33,008 nt of DNA from Deltaproteobacteria bacterium (GCA_026712905.1 JAPOPM010000161.1:1-33008), one strand, 5' to 3'; counted from the first letter of the stretch, positions 23,349-30,345 are shown. The notes: generated from the sequence alone by a model not told the origin. A program made the numbers and translations.

Positions 23349-24589
23349 TTGCTTGCCCTCCGGCCGTTGCTTCCGCTGCGGCCCTCCCCGCGCCCGTCGA
23401 TCCGGGCGCCTTCGATGAAGACCACCGTGACCTGCGTGCCGGTCTGCAACTGGATCACCGGCTGGTACTGCTCGGCCCGGCGGATCAGGTAGTCGGCGAC
23501 CCTGCGGCCAGCCGACCCCGCGCCGCCGCCAAGACCGGCCCGGCCGAGATCGGCCAGGCTCGCGCCCCCGCCTTCGCCGGTTCCACCGGCGGGGGTTTGC
23601 AGCGCGTTGGCGGCGGTCTCGCCCGCGCCCGAGATGAGCCCCGCGAGGAACGCCTTCTCCACCAGCGCTCCCTCGCGGCTAACCACCGGACCCCTCACCC
23701 CGACCTTGCCGCTGCCGGCCACGAAGCCCGCAACCTGCGTCTCGATCACGGTCTCCCGTCCTGGGCCCGCGCAGGTCAGGGTCCGAAGCCGCACGTAGAC
23801 CTTCTCCGAGGACAGGTCTCCGTAGGCCGCGCCGGTCAGGGTGCAGCCCGCCACGTCCGCTTCGAGCGCCTCGCCGCCCTCGGCCGCGCTCCGGGCCGGG
23901 CCGGTCAGCCGAAGCAGCACCGGCCGCGGATCGCCCTGGGACGTAACCCCCACCGAGGCGTCAACGCCGGCCAGCACCACCGCGTCCGCATAAGACCCCG
24001 CCGGGAGCCAGAGCTTGAGCGAGCGGGGTCCCCTGGCCGCAGCGCCGTCGCCCGGCGGCGGAGCCGCATCGTTTTCGAACTCCTGGATCATCGGCGCTGC
24101 GGCGCCGTCTGCTGGCCCGGGAACCTTCCCACGGGAGACCGGTCGGCCGGCACCTCGGCCCGCGCCGTCCGCGCCCGCCGGAACCGCCGTGGCCGGCCGG
24201 TCTTCGAGCCTCCGCCGCATCTCCTCGATCGCCGCCGCCTGTTGATCGATCACCACCCGGCCGTCCTCGGCGTTCCGCGCGAGACGCTCCCGTAAATCCG
24301 CGTTCTCCTGCTCCGATCGGCGGCGTCGCGTCTCCATCTCCCGGAGCCGCGTCTCCAGCTCGCCGATCCGCGCCTCGGACCGGCGCACCCAGCTCGCCTC
24401 CGCCGTCTCCGACCCCACAAGCTCCGCCTCGATCCCGCTCGGGGGCGGCGACCCGCCGCCTCCACCCGCCGAGATCCACACCGCGAACACCACCAGGGCC
24501 GCCGCGGCAATGCCCGAGAAGAGCAGCACCTGGCGCTGGCGGACGCGCCGGGTCTCCGGATCCATCGGGGTCTTTTCCGAAGCGCTCAT
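23345..24589 (-). CDS. traB: TraB: VirB10-like T4SS core protein
   Basis: A 414-residue protein spanning the envelope. It has a cytoplasmic N-tail, a membrane helix at about 21-41 (VLLFSGIAAAALVVFAVWI), and a predicted coiled coil at about 65-130 (RIGELETRLREMETRRRRSE and following). A Pro/Gly-rich periplasmic linker follows, then the VirB10/TraB domain: LWLPAGSYADAVVLAGVDAS, GCTLTGAAYGDLSSEKVYVR, AGFVAGSGKVGVRG, and the final QPVIQLQTGTQVTVVFIEGA. The start overlaps the traK stop and its stop overlaps the traV start. Length is slightly below F TraB (475). Confidence 0.95.
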   Translation of the reverse strand: MSASEKTPMDPETRRVRQRQVLLFSGIAAAALVVFAVWISAGGGGGSPPPSGIEAELVGSETAEASWVRRSEARIGELETRLREMETRRRRSEQENADLRERLARNAEDGRVVIDQQAAAIEEMRRRLEDRPATAVPAGADGAGRGAGRPVSRGKVPGPADGAAAPMIQEFENDAAPPPGDGAAARGPRSLKLWLPAGSYADAVVLAGVDASVGVTSQGDPRPVLLRLTGPARSAAEGGEALEADVAGCTLTGAAYGDLSSEKVYVRLRTLTCAGPGRETVIETQVAGFVAGSGKVGVRGPVVSREGALVEKAFLAGLISGAGETAANALQTPAGGTGEGGGASLADLGRAGLGGGAGSAGRRVADYLIRRAEQYQPVIQLQTGTQVTVVFIEGARIDGRGEGRSGSNGRRASK

Positions 24590-25395
24590 TGCACTGCCCC
24601 CGGTGAAACCACCCGCAACGCGTCATCCACCGCCACCGCGAGCCGTCCTCCCGAAGGACCGCTCCCCGGCGCCGCCACCCAGATCGCCACCGTGCCCGGC
24701 GAAAGACGGCCGGCCAGGGCCGGAGCGTCGCCTCCCGGCCCAGCCCCGGCCTCCAGCACCCGCACGGTGAAACGGGTTCCACGCCAGATCTCGATGATGG
24801 CGAGGGTGTCCCCATCCGGCTCTTCGGCCGGCGTCTCGATCGTGTAGCCCGGCAAGGCCTCGCGCCGCGCGACCGCCCGGATAAGCGCCACCAGCACGCC
24901 CACGTGCGGATCGCCCGGCTTGGGCGAGTCCGGTTCGGACACCGCGGCCGCGTTGCGAATCAGGATCTGAGCCGAACCGCGCTCGGCCACCGTCAACGCA
25001 AGCCGGTAGGTGAAGCCCCCGGCCGTCCCGATGAAGAGCGTCAAAGGCTCGCGAACGATATCCCCGCCGATGTGAACCTCCGGGCGGTCCGTGGGACGCA
25101 GGTACACGTCCCCCCGCGCGGCGTCGTGCTCGACGGCGAACCCGTCCGGCCCGCGGATCACCCGCGCGACCCGGTCGCCCACGAGCGCGATGCGGCTCAC
25201 CGCCCGGTCCGAGATCTCCGCTTCAAGCTCCGCATGGTCCACCGCGTCCAGAATCTGCATGCCCTCTGCGGGCGCCGGCGCATGGACAAAGAGGACCGCC
25301 AAGAGCAGGGCCGGGATCAGCACGCGGGAGGACAGCCCCCCGCCCCGGATCTGCACGCGGCCTCTTGCACGCTTCCTTCTCGCCGTTCGTTTCAT
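24586..25395 (-). CDS. traK: TraK: secretin-like T4SS core protein (VirB9-like)
   Basis: A 269-residue secreted protein with a charged N-tail and hydrophobic signal segment (VLIPALLLAVLFVHAPAPAE). The mature part has QILDAVDHAELEAEISDRAV, SRIALVGDRVARVIRG, DVYLRPTDRPEVHIGGD and PLTLFIGTAGGFTYRLALTV, which is the TraK N-domain. The late YTIETP and the FTVRVLEAGAG-type strands match its C-domain. It forms the outer-membrane ring with TraV and TraB. ATG25395 overlaps the traE stop (ATGA). Confidence 0.93.
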   Translation of the reverse strand: MKRTARRKRARGRVQIRGGGLSSRVLIPALLLAVLFVHAPAPAEGMQILDAVDHAELEAEISDRAVSRIALVGDRVARVIRGPDGFAVEHDAARGDVYLRPTDRPEVHIGGDIVREPLTLFIGTAGGFTYRLALTVAERGSAQILIRNAAAVSEPDSPKPGDPHVGVLVALIRAVARREALPGYTIETPAEEPDGDTLAIIEIWRGTRFTVRVLEAGAGPGGDAPALAGRLSPGTVAIWVAAPGSGPSGGRLAVAVDDALRVVSPGAVQ

Positions 25396-25949
25396 TCTCC
25401 GTCCCTCAGTTCCTCGAAACGCAGCAGGCCGATCCGGCCGCCATCCACGCGGAAGGCCAGCCGGTAGCGCTTGCGCTCGCGCGACACCGGCTCGCGCCCG
25501 ATCCAGGTCGCGAGATCCCCCGCCACCACGGCCGTCAGCCCCTCCGCGTCCGCTTCGATCCGCTCGGGATAGAACGCGGTCGCCAGGTCGCGCCGCTCCA
25601 TGCGGCCGGCCTCCGCCGCCACCCAGGCGCCGATGGCGCCCCGAGCCGAGGCGTGGCTCAGCCGCGCCGCCGCCTCGCGCACGTGCTCGGCGTTCTCGGG
25701 AGTAAGCGTAAGCAGCGTCACCGCCACCGTCCGCCCCATGTCCTCCAGGTAGCGGAGCCCGGCCCGGCTCCGGCCCACCTCCCAGGAAGGTCCCGTGACC
25801 GCCGGGATCAGCACCGCCATGCGCTCCACCGAGGCCAGTCCGATGCTGAGACCCAGGTTCGCCAAGAGCGACAGGCCCAGGAGCCCGGCCAGCGCCGCGC
25901 GCCCGTCGCGCACCCGCCTCCGCTCCGCTTCCATCAGGTCCCGTCTCAC
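25392..25949 (-). CDS. traE: TraE: inner-membrane pilus assembly protein (VirB5-position)
   Basis: A 185-residue protein with GTG start at 25949 and AGGAGG (about 25953-25960) overlapping the end of traL. It has one N-terminal membrane helix (LAGLLGLSLLANLGLSIGLA). The conserved TraE features are RTVAVTLLTLTPENAEHVRE, RRDLATAFYPERIE and, near the end, RKRYRLAFRVDGGRIGLLRF. Its length equals F TraE (188). The order traA-traL-traE-traK is that of F. Confidence 0.92.
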   Translation of the reverse strand: MRRDLMEAERRRVRDGRAALAGLLGLSLLANLGLSIGLASVERMAVLIPAVTGPSWEVGRSRAGLRYLEDMGRTVAVTLLTLTPENAEHVREAAARLSHASARGAIGAWVAAEAGRMERRDLATAFYPERIEADAEGLTAVVAGDLATWIGREPVSRERKRYRLAFRVDGGRIGLLRFEELRDGE

Positions 25950-25959
25950 CCGTGCCTCC

Positions 25960-26253
25960 TCATCCGATGAAGCGCCGCAAGTGGCTCCGGGGCGCCCCCC
26001 TGAATCCCAGCGCGAAGTCCGGCAGGAACCAGTAGAGCGCCGAGATCGCCACGTCCGCGCCGCCGCCCCGCTTGGCCCGGCGGAGCAACGCCCACCCCCC
26101 GAGCCCGGCCAAGAGGCCGGTCACGAAGGCGTTGGCGGCGAGCCCCAGGACCGCCGGTCCCAAAAGAACCGCCGCCTCGTCGAGCGTCCAGAAGAGCCAG
26201 CGCTCCGGATCGTCCAGACGCGAGGGGATCGCGTGCTTGACAGAATCGCTCAT
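25960..26253 (-). CDS. traL: TraL: pilus assembly membrane protein (VirB3-position)
   Basis: A 97-residue protein with the pattern RLDDPERWLFWTLDEAAVLL, then two hydrophobic stretches (GPAVLGLAANAFVTGLLAGL; ISALYWFLPDFALG). It ends in PRSHLRRFIG, where the SHxRxFIG tail is strongly conserved in TraL. ATG26253 has GAGGG upstream and lies 9 bases after the traA stop. Confidence 0.92.
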   Translation of the reverse strand: MSDSVKHAIPSRLDDPERWLFWTLDEAAVLLGPAVLGLAANAFVTGLLAGLGGWALLRRAKRGGGADVAISALYWFLPDFALGFRGAPRSHLRRFIG

Positions 26254-26262
26254 CCCCGACCC

Positions 26263-26559
26263 TCATATGATCGCCGTGCCGACAAGACCCGTCACGACGC
26301 CCGTGCCGGCCCCGGCCGCGATGCCCACGCCGACCGCACCCGCAATCTGCCCGGCGTTGAAACGCAGCACCGAGCCCACCAGAGCGGCCCCTACCGCGAG
26401 AGCGGCCGCGAGCTGCCCGCCGGTTCCCCCGACGATGTCGGTCACCGTGCCGAGCGGACCCGCAAACGTCGTGTCCGTCGTGGCCCAGGCCGCGTCCATG
26501 CCACACAGCGCCCATACGAGCGCCGCCAGCATCCGTATCGTCAGAACATGCATTCTCAT
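26263..26559 (-). CDS. traA: TraA: F-type pilin precursor
   Basis: A 98-residue pilin precursor. The start is ATG26559 (MRMHVLTIRMLAALVWALCG) with GGAGGG before it, overlapping the regulator's stop as ATGA. A leader ends near DAAWA-TT, giving a mature pilin of about 70 residues with two hydrophobic helices (GGQLAAALAVGAALVGSVL and VGVGIAAGAGTGVVTGLVG) joined by a short polar loop (RFNAGQ), the usual VirB2/TraA hairpin. Its position first in the pilus operon supports this. Processing by TrhF or host LepB is inferred. Confidence 0.85.
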   Translation of the reverse strand: MRMHVLTIRMLAALVWALCGMDAAWATTDTTFAGPLGTVTDIVGGTGGQLAAALAVGAALVGSVLRFNAGQIAGAVGVGIAAGAGTGVVTGLVGTAII

Positions 26560-26783
26560 TGCGCCGCCCTCCGCAAAGCCGTTCCGTCGTCCGACGTCGA
26601 TACCCGCCGCCGCGCCGAGGCCCATGTCTCCAGGTCGGCGACCTGATAGCGCACCCGGCCCCCGAACCGGTGGAACACCGGCCCGTCGCCGCTCACGCGG
26701 TAGCGGTCCAGCGTCCTGGGCGAGAGATTCAGCCATGCAGCCGCCTCCCGGGTGTTGAGATAGTTCCTGCCGTTCTCTTTCAT
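26556..26783 (-). CDS. Internal-start form: AlpA/excisionase-like HTH protein
   Basis: The in-frame ATG26783 begins a 75-residue protein, MKENGRNYLNTREAAAWLNL onwards, the full size of a free-standing HTH_17/AlpA protein. It has the best Shine-Dalgarno of the region (AAGGAGG, 26797-26791, 7-base spacing). It shares its stop with the 255-residue frame. Either both proteins are made or this is the only real gene and the upstream frame encodes a separate protein that reads through. Typical roles are excision control or activation of an operon. Confidence 0.65.
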   Translation of the reverse strand: MKENGRNYLNTREAAAWLNLSPRTLDRYRVSGDGPVFHRFGGRVRYQVADLETWASARRRVSTSDDGTALRRAAQ

Positions 26784-27323
26784 CTGCTTGCCTCCTTTCT
26801 GTTCCGAGTTGGCTCCGGACCCGATAGGCGGGAGCGGAGCATCCAATGAACCCCCCGTCACGGTCCCGGCAAAAGGGTCCTCGTCCATGAACCGGGCGCG
26901 GATGGCCCGTGTCTCTTCCACAGTCGCATTGGTCGCCATCCAGGCGCGCACCCGGTCGACCGTCCTGAGCCGCGGCGACGCGCCCCGGCGGAGCCTCCCC
27001 ACGAGGGACGGATTGCCGGCGGCCTCTTCGCCCAGCACCGAGAGCTTGGTGCCGGTCACGGTCAGGAACGCTTCGACCTCCCACCGGAAGACCGGACCCA
27101 GCGGTGGACACCCCATGAAGACCAGGACACGGTCCGCCGTCGCCAGCCGCACCGAGCGCCCCCGCTCCTGCGAGAACACGAAATCCGGGTCGCCCAGTAC
27201 CTCCATACCGAACCGCCGCGCACTCATGCCGTGGCGTTCCCGCCAAGCTGCAACGGCCCGGCGCAGGCGATCATCCAGGGGCATGTCGGAGTGGGGTTCA
27301 AGCGGTGCCATGTGCGCGAACAT
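26556..27323 (-). CDS. Transfer-operon leading regulator: tandem XRE-like modules fused to an AlpA/excisionase-like HTH
   Basis: A 255-residue frame with no stop. Residues 20-75 and 80-130 look like a duplicated module: GMEVLGDPDFVFSQERGRS then LATADRV, against GEEAAGNPSLVGRLRRGAS then LRTVDRV. This is the pattern of short lambda-repressor-like DNA-binding proteins. Residues 181-255 (MKENGRNYLNTREAAAWLNL, then SPRTLDRYRVSGDGPVFHRF and GGRVRY) are a MerR/AlpA-like HTH_17 domain. A perfect AAGGAGG lies 7 bases before Met181, so a short 75-residue product is likely too. The long start could be any of the Mets at codons 1, 5 or 14; none has a clear ribosome site. It lies first in the transfer operon and its stop overlaps the traA start. 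It probably controls transfer or excision. Confidence 0.65.
   Translation of the reverse strand: MFAHMAPLEPHSDMPLDDRLRRAVAAWRERHGMSARRFGMEVLGDPDFVFSQERGRSVRLATADRVLVFMGCPPLGPVFRWEVEAFLTVTGTKLSVLGEEAAGNPSLVGRLRRGASPRLRTVDRVRAWMATNATVEETRAIRARFMDEDPFAGTVTGGSLDAPLPPIGSGANSEQKGGKQMKENGRNYLNTREAAAWLNLSPRTLDRYRVSGDGPVFHRFGGRVRYQVADLETWASARRRVSTSDDGTALRRAAQ
26791..26797 (-). promoter_or_regulatory. Internal Shine-Dalgarno inside the regulator frame
   Basis: AAGGAGG on the minus strand, 7 bases before ATG26783. It matches the anti-SD fully and lies within the codons for EQKGGKQ of the longer protein, which is a flexible linker. It decides the start of the short HTH form. Confidence 0.75.
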
Positions 27324-27467
27324 AGGTAACCGATCGGTACTTTACAATAGTAACTCATAGTGTATATCCTACAGAAAACTTACATTTGTACTGTTATTTG
27401 CGATCAGCTACGTCACAATATGAAAAGAAAAATAGACGGGTAAACAGAAACGATGGAAGGGACTGGA
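27324..27467. promoter_or_regulatory. Divergent promoter/operator region between the transfer operon and the S24 repressor
   Basis: This 144-bp gap is the most AT-rich stretch of the region. It contains a perfect 10-bp palindrome ACCGATCGGT (27329-27338), directly joined to TACT-N7-AGTA (27338-27352), and further TTTGTACTGTTA-like sequence about 30 bases on. The repressor's ribosome site GAAGGG is at its right edge. Operators for the S24 repressor and promoters for both directions are expected here. I cannot fix -35/-10 boxes with confidence. Confidence 0.55.
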
Positions 27468-28202
27468 ATGATTCCGAATCGGAAAACCGACAAGAAAGAC
27501 GCGATCAGACGAGACCCGGTGAGGCTCAGGCTGAAGGATCTGCTCCGGCAAAACGACGTCTCCCTCACCGCCGCATCGCGGGCCATCGGCCGCAACCAGA
27601 CCTATCTGCAGCAGTATGTCGACCGTGGCACGCCCGCCGTGCTCGGCTATCGGGACAGTAAGACCCTGGCCGAGATGCTTGGATGCGATCCCTTGGAACT
27701 TCGCCACGAGACCGTGCCCAAGCGCAGGCCCATGCCGCCGAGACGCCCCCGGCCGCCGGCCGGGCTTCCCGGAGAGCCGGTTGCGGCCATCCCGGAGATC
27801 ACGGTGGAGGTTTCGGCCGGGGCCGGGGCGCGCGCCGAAGAGTTCGTCTCCGAGACGGCCCGCTGGCACTGGCCGGAGAACATGATCCGCTACGAAGGCG
27901 GCGCCGCGCCCGAGAATCTCCGCATCCTCAGGGTTAGGGGCAACTCGATGGAGCCGAAGTTGCACGAGGGGGACCGGATCGTGGTCGACATCTCGCGCCG
28001 GCTTCCGGCCACGGGCGAGCTATTCGTGCTCTGGGAGGGCAACGGGCTCGTGGTGAAGCACATCGAAGCCGTGCATGGTGGCGAACTGGACGAGGCCGAC
28101 CCGCCCCATCTCAGGCTGATTTCTGCCAACGCGGACTACTGCTGCCGTGCCCAGGATGTCCACATCCTCGGCACGGTGTTGTGGTTGGTAACGCGCGCGT
28201 GA
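27468..28202 (+). CDS. LexA/CI-type repressor (S24 peptidase family)
   Basis: A 244-residue protein. I start at ATG27468, six bases after GAAGGG; an ATG 15 bases earlier lacks a ribosome site. Residues 18-80 are a helix-turn-helix (LRLKDLLRQNDVSLTAASRA, IGRNQTYLQQYVDRGTP). A Pro/Arg-rich linker (83-105) leads to EVSAGAGARAEEF, holding the Ala-Gly self-cleavage candidate (117-120). The peptidase domain has RVRGNSMEPKLHEGDRIVV (Ser160) and GLVVKHIE (Lys197), the Ser-Lys dyad. Such repressors are cleaved with the help of RecA after DNA damage. Divergent from the transfer operon, it is the likely switch for transfer, comparable to SetR of SXT-type ICEs. That comparison is functional inference. 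Confidence 0.9.
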   Translation: MIPNRKTDKKDAIRRDPVRLRLKDLLRQNDVSLTAASRAIGRNQTYLQQYVDRGTPAVLGYRDSKTLAEMLGCDPLELRHETVPKRRPMPPRRPRPPAGLPGEPVAAIPEITVEVSAGAGARAEEFVSETARWHWPENMIRYEGGAAPENLRILRVRGNSMEPKLHEGDRIVVDISRRLPATGELFVLWEGNGLVVKHIEAVHGGELDEADPPHLRLISANADYCCRAQDVHILGTVLWLVTRA

Positions 28203-29093
28203 CGGGAGACGACTTCTCATGGACCCCGGTGCGGCTGCGCCCTGTACACCCATCATCAGTTTGCCAGGGTGTGTCTCCGACGGCAGAGCATCATCCGGGA
28301 TTTTGCTTCCCGCTGGTGACCACACTCATCCTCTCAAAGAATAGAGTCTCCGGTAATCCCGGGGCGGTTCACGGGCGAGTGGCCCCGGAAAATCGAACAG
28401 TTTGCCAAGGCGTATTCCGCCGACTGAACGAGGCTACGATAGGCGCACGACGGCGATTCAGCGGGGACTTCAAGGCCGAGGCACACTGGAGATGCTAAGG
28501 GTCAGGTGGACGCGTGGACGCAAGTGGCGGTCGAGGGGGTCGAGGAAATCTTATCGAGGGAGCGCTCCGCTCGGGAATCTACCGGAAATCCCGTTTCGAG
28601 GGCGAAAGAAGACTCGACAGTCACGCGCTGACCGACGCCTGTGTTGTATTCAACCCGCTTGCGATACGCTTACGGCAATAGTGATGGCTGGAAGAAACCT
28701 ACAAGATTTCAAAGACTTATTCGTGTCTCGACCATTTGTGTCCAAAACGAGCATTCGCGATTCCTTCCACGGCTGCGCCGCGTGCAAGCATGCGCAACGC
28801 CGCGCGGAGATGCGATGCCCGAAGCCCGATTCGTCCCCGCGTCGCCGTAAGCACAGCAACTTGTACGACAGGGCTACCCACGGCTGCGCTCGGACTGAAC
28901 CGGGACCGCTTCCCATCCGCTTACGGCTGCGAGCGTTGCGCGCGCATGGTCTTGTGATTTCGTAGCAGACGGAGCCGGGCCTCCTCCAAGCGGTCAGGCT
29001 GGCGGGTAGTGGCTCAGTTTGAAATGTCGAAGTCTTGACAATCGGGAAGGCTCCGCGCTCCCTGCTATGCAGACAGGGTAAGGGGACCACACC
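28203..29093. other. About 0.9 kb without a supported gene
   Basis: Several short frames exist but none shows a family pattern, a ribosome site and sensible codon use together. An IS3 orfA scrap is at about 28441-28500. A GGAGC-GCTCC palindrome lies near 28561-28570. The string CCACGGCTGCG occurs at 28767-28777 and 28878-28888, and ACGGCTGCG again at about 28923. On the minus strand near 28650-28760 a frame contains KESRMLVLDTNGRDTNK, which recalls a PIN start only superficially. I regard it as decayed sequence with possible regulatory or oriT content. Confidence 0.45.
28441..28500 (+). pseudogene. IS3-family orfA scrap
   Basis: The frame reads RRRFSGDFKAEA, like the start of IS3-group OrfA (RRRFSxEFKAKVALEALRG). 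A one-base slip after FKAE restores LEMLR. Only about 20 codons remain. The partner OrfB relic of the same family is at the other end of the element (1084-1669). Confidence 0.45.
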
Positions 29094-29306
29094 ATGAAAC
29101 ACCGGCCAGCCGATGTCGATCAGCTCGGCAAGTTGATCGCGGACATAGCCGTTGGGGATGTCGAAGACAATGAGCCCAAGTCCGACCGCGCACGCGGGGG
29201 ACATGCCCGCGCCGCGACCATGACACCGGAGCAACGCAAGGAGATTGCGACCAAGGCCGCCAGCGCCCGCTGGAAGCGCAAGGTTGCTGCTGATACTGCG
29301 CAGTAA
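29094..29306 (+). CDS. Small basic protein with a GGxARAxxMTPEQR tail
   Basis: A 70-residue protein starting at ATG29094 with AAGGGG about ten bases upstream. The N-half is acidic (VDQLGKLIADIAVGDVEDNE). The C-half, GGHARAATMTPEQRKEIATK followed by AASARWKRK, belongs to a widespread short pattern (GGxARAxxLTPEqRxEIAxKAAxARW) found in small proteins and protein tails in many bacteria, often on mobile DNA. A nucleic-acid-binding role is plausible from the basic end, but no function is established here. Confidence 0.65.
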   Translation: MKHRPADVDQLGKLIADIAVGDVEDNEPKSDRARGGHARAATMTPEQRKEIATKAASARWKRKVAADTAQ

Positions 29307-29307
29307 A

Positions 29308-29883
29308 CTAATCTTGCCGACGGTTTCTTGGGATAGGGTCCGTCTGTTGTTGGAAGACATCCTCTGCCGGATCTGCGCCGTACAGATCTGACTCGGATAG
29401 GGCTGTCGTGATTAGAGCAAATAGAAGCTGGGCCGGCATGTCTTTCCCCGCACGCAATTGTACGGGTATTACACCAAAGTTGGCCATTTCTAGTGTTATA
29501 TGACCCTTGAAACCGGGGTCAATTTTAGGAGCCGTCACGTGAACTGAGATTCCGACTCTTGCAAAGCTGCTCCGCCCCTCAACAAGTCCCATCAACGTGT
29601 TCGGAATGTGCACCCGTTCTAATGTTTGCGCAAGAACGAACTGTTTCGGCTTTAATAGAAAACTATCCGCTTCCTCAGTCTCCCAAAGGTCCTCTGAATC
29701 CCAGAGTGAGGGGTCCATTTGTATTGAAGGGAGGTAGCCGGGTGGCTTTTTTAAGGTGGTGAACCGCCTACCGAGGAGCATATCGATTGAAACTTGCCTG
29801 ACCCTGTTCGGTGGGATTATCGGGTCGAAGGAAAGGGTTCCGCGTTCAAGTTGATCGAGAATGTCAGGGCGAGAGAGGATCAA
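29308..29883 (-). CDS. dcd: dCTP deaminase-like enzyme
   Basis: A 191-residue protein, if started at TTG29883, which gives MILSRPDILDQLERGTLSFD, the normal start of dCTP deaminases (E. coli Dcd has 193 aa). An AAGGTG precedes this TTG. An open ATG 63 bases upstream would add an unrelated N-tail. The trimer active-site blocks are present: SIDMLLGRRF, LVEGRSSFARVGISVHVTAP, and IDPGFKGHITLEMANFG with the catalytic Glu132. The reaction is dCTP to dUTP plus ammonia. The gene overlaps the end of the upstream 96-residue gene by 20 bases. Its codon use is clearly more AT-rich than the transfer genes. Phage-defence dCTP deaminases that deplete nucleotides are known; whether this is one is inference. 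Confidence 0.85.
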   Translation of the reverse strand: MILSRPDILDQLERGTLSFDPIIPPNRVRQVSIDMLLGRRFTTLKKPPGYLPSIQMDPSLWDSEDLWETEEADSFLLKPKQFVLAQTLERVHIPNTLMGLVEGRSSFARVGISVHVTAPKIDPGFKGHITLEMANFGVIPVQLRAGKDMPAQLLFALITTALSESDLYGADPAEDVFQQQTDPIPRNRRQD

Positions 29884-30154
29884 CCGGTTGCACCTTGGCA
29901 CGCAATGCTTGTACTTGGCCAACGTCAAAAGCGTGCCCTTGAACAATGACGCTCACTTTATTGCCCTCGATTGCGGTAACGTAAGCAAGCACATGTGTAT
30001 TCCCGGTCTCTACTGGTTCCTTTAGTGCACCAATATCAACAAATCCAAGCCACGGACCTGCTGGGTGTTCAATGCGAGCAAGTCGCTCATTTGAAAAAGG
30101 TCCGGGTTTTACTTCGCAGGGAATCCACACCTTGCCGCCAATTTGAGGAGCCAT
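29864..30154 (-). CDS. Unknown 96-residue protein cotranscribed with dcd
   Basis: MAPQIGGKVWIPCEVKPGPF starts at ATG30154 with GGAGG six bases upstream. The pattern GKVWIPCEVKPGPFSNERLA, PWLGFVDIGALKEPV, THVLAYVTAIEGNKVSVIV suggests an all-beta small barrel. There is no signal peptide, membrane helix or catalytic motif I recognise. It overlaps the dcd start by 20 bases, so translation is coupled. Possible roles are regulator, sensor or inhibitor of the deaminase, but nothing in the sequence proves one. Confidence 0.65.
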   Translation of the reverse strand: MAPQIGGKVWIPCEVKPGPFSNERLARIEHPAGPWLGFVDIGALKEPVETGNTHVLAYVTAIEGNKVSVIVQGHAFDVGQVQALRAKVQPVDPLSP

Positions 30155-30187
30155 GTCGCCTCCATCTTTTCAAATGCCTACGGCGGA

Positions 30188-30231
30188 TATCTCTTAGAGA
30201 TACTGGGCAGCAGTAATTACTGCTGCCCAGT
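30188..30231. repeat. Composite palindromes upstream of the dcd operon
   Basis: Bases 30202-30231 are a perfect 30-bp palindrome: arm ACTGGGCAGCAGTAA (30202-30216) followed without spacer by its reverse complement (30217-30231). Joined to it, 30188-30202 is TATCTCT-T-AGAGATA, a perfect 7-bp inverted repeat with one central base. They lie 34-77 bases before the start of the 96-residue gene, in promoter position, and 180 bases beyond the end of the first integrase. No T-run follows, so an intrinsic terminator is unlikely. A dimeric regulator site or a recombination site fits better. Confidence 0.85.
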
Positions 30232-30345
30232 TAACAGACCGAGACCGGGCCTGTCAACACTCTAGCGGGAAACCTATTTCACCACAGACTGAGATGGTCC
30301 TGATTTGTAGGACAGTTGGGCGGCAGAAACAAGGTAGAGTCGAGG

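Noticed and set aside
28650..29360. 236-codon minus-strand frame containing MLVLDTN
   Set aside because: The LDTN resemblance to a PIN start is not followed by other PIN residues, and the frame runs across the 70-residue gene and the dcd end.
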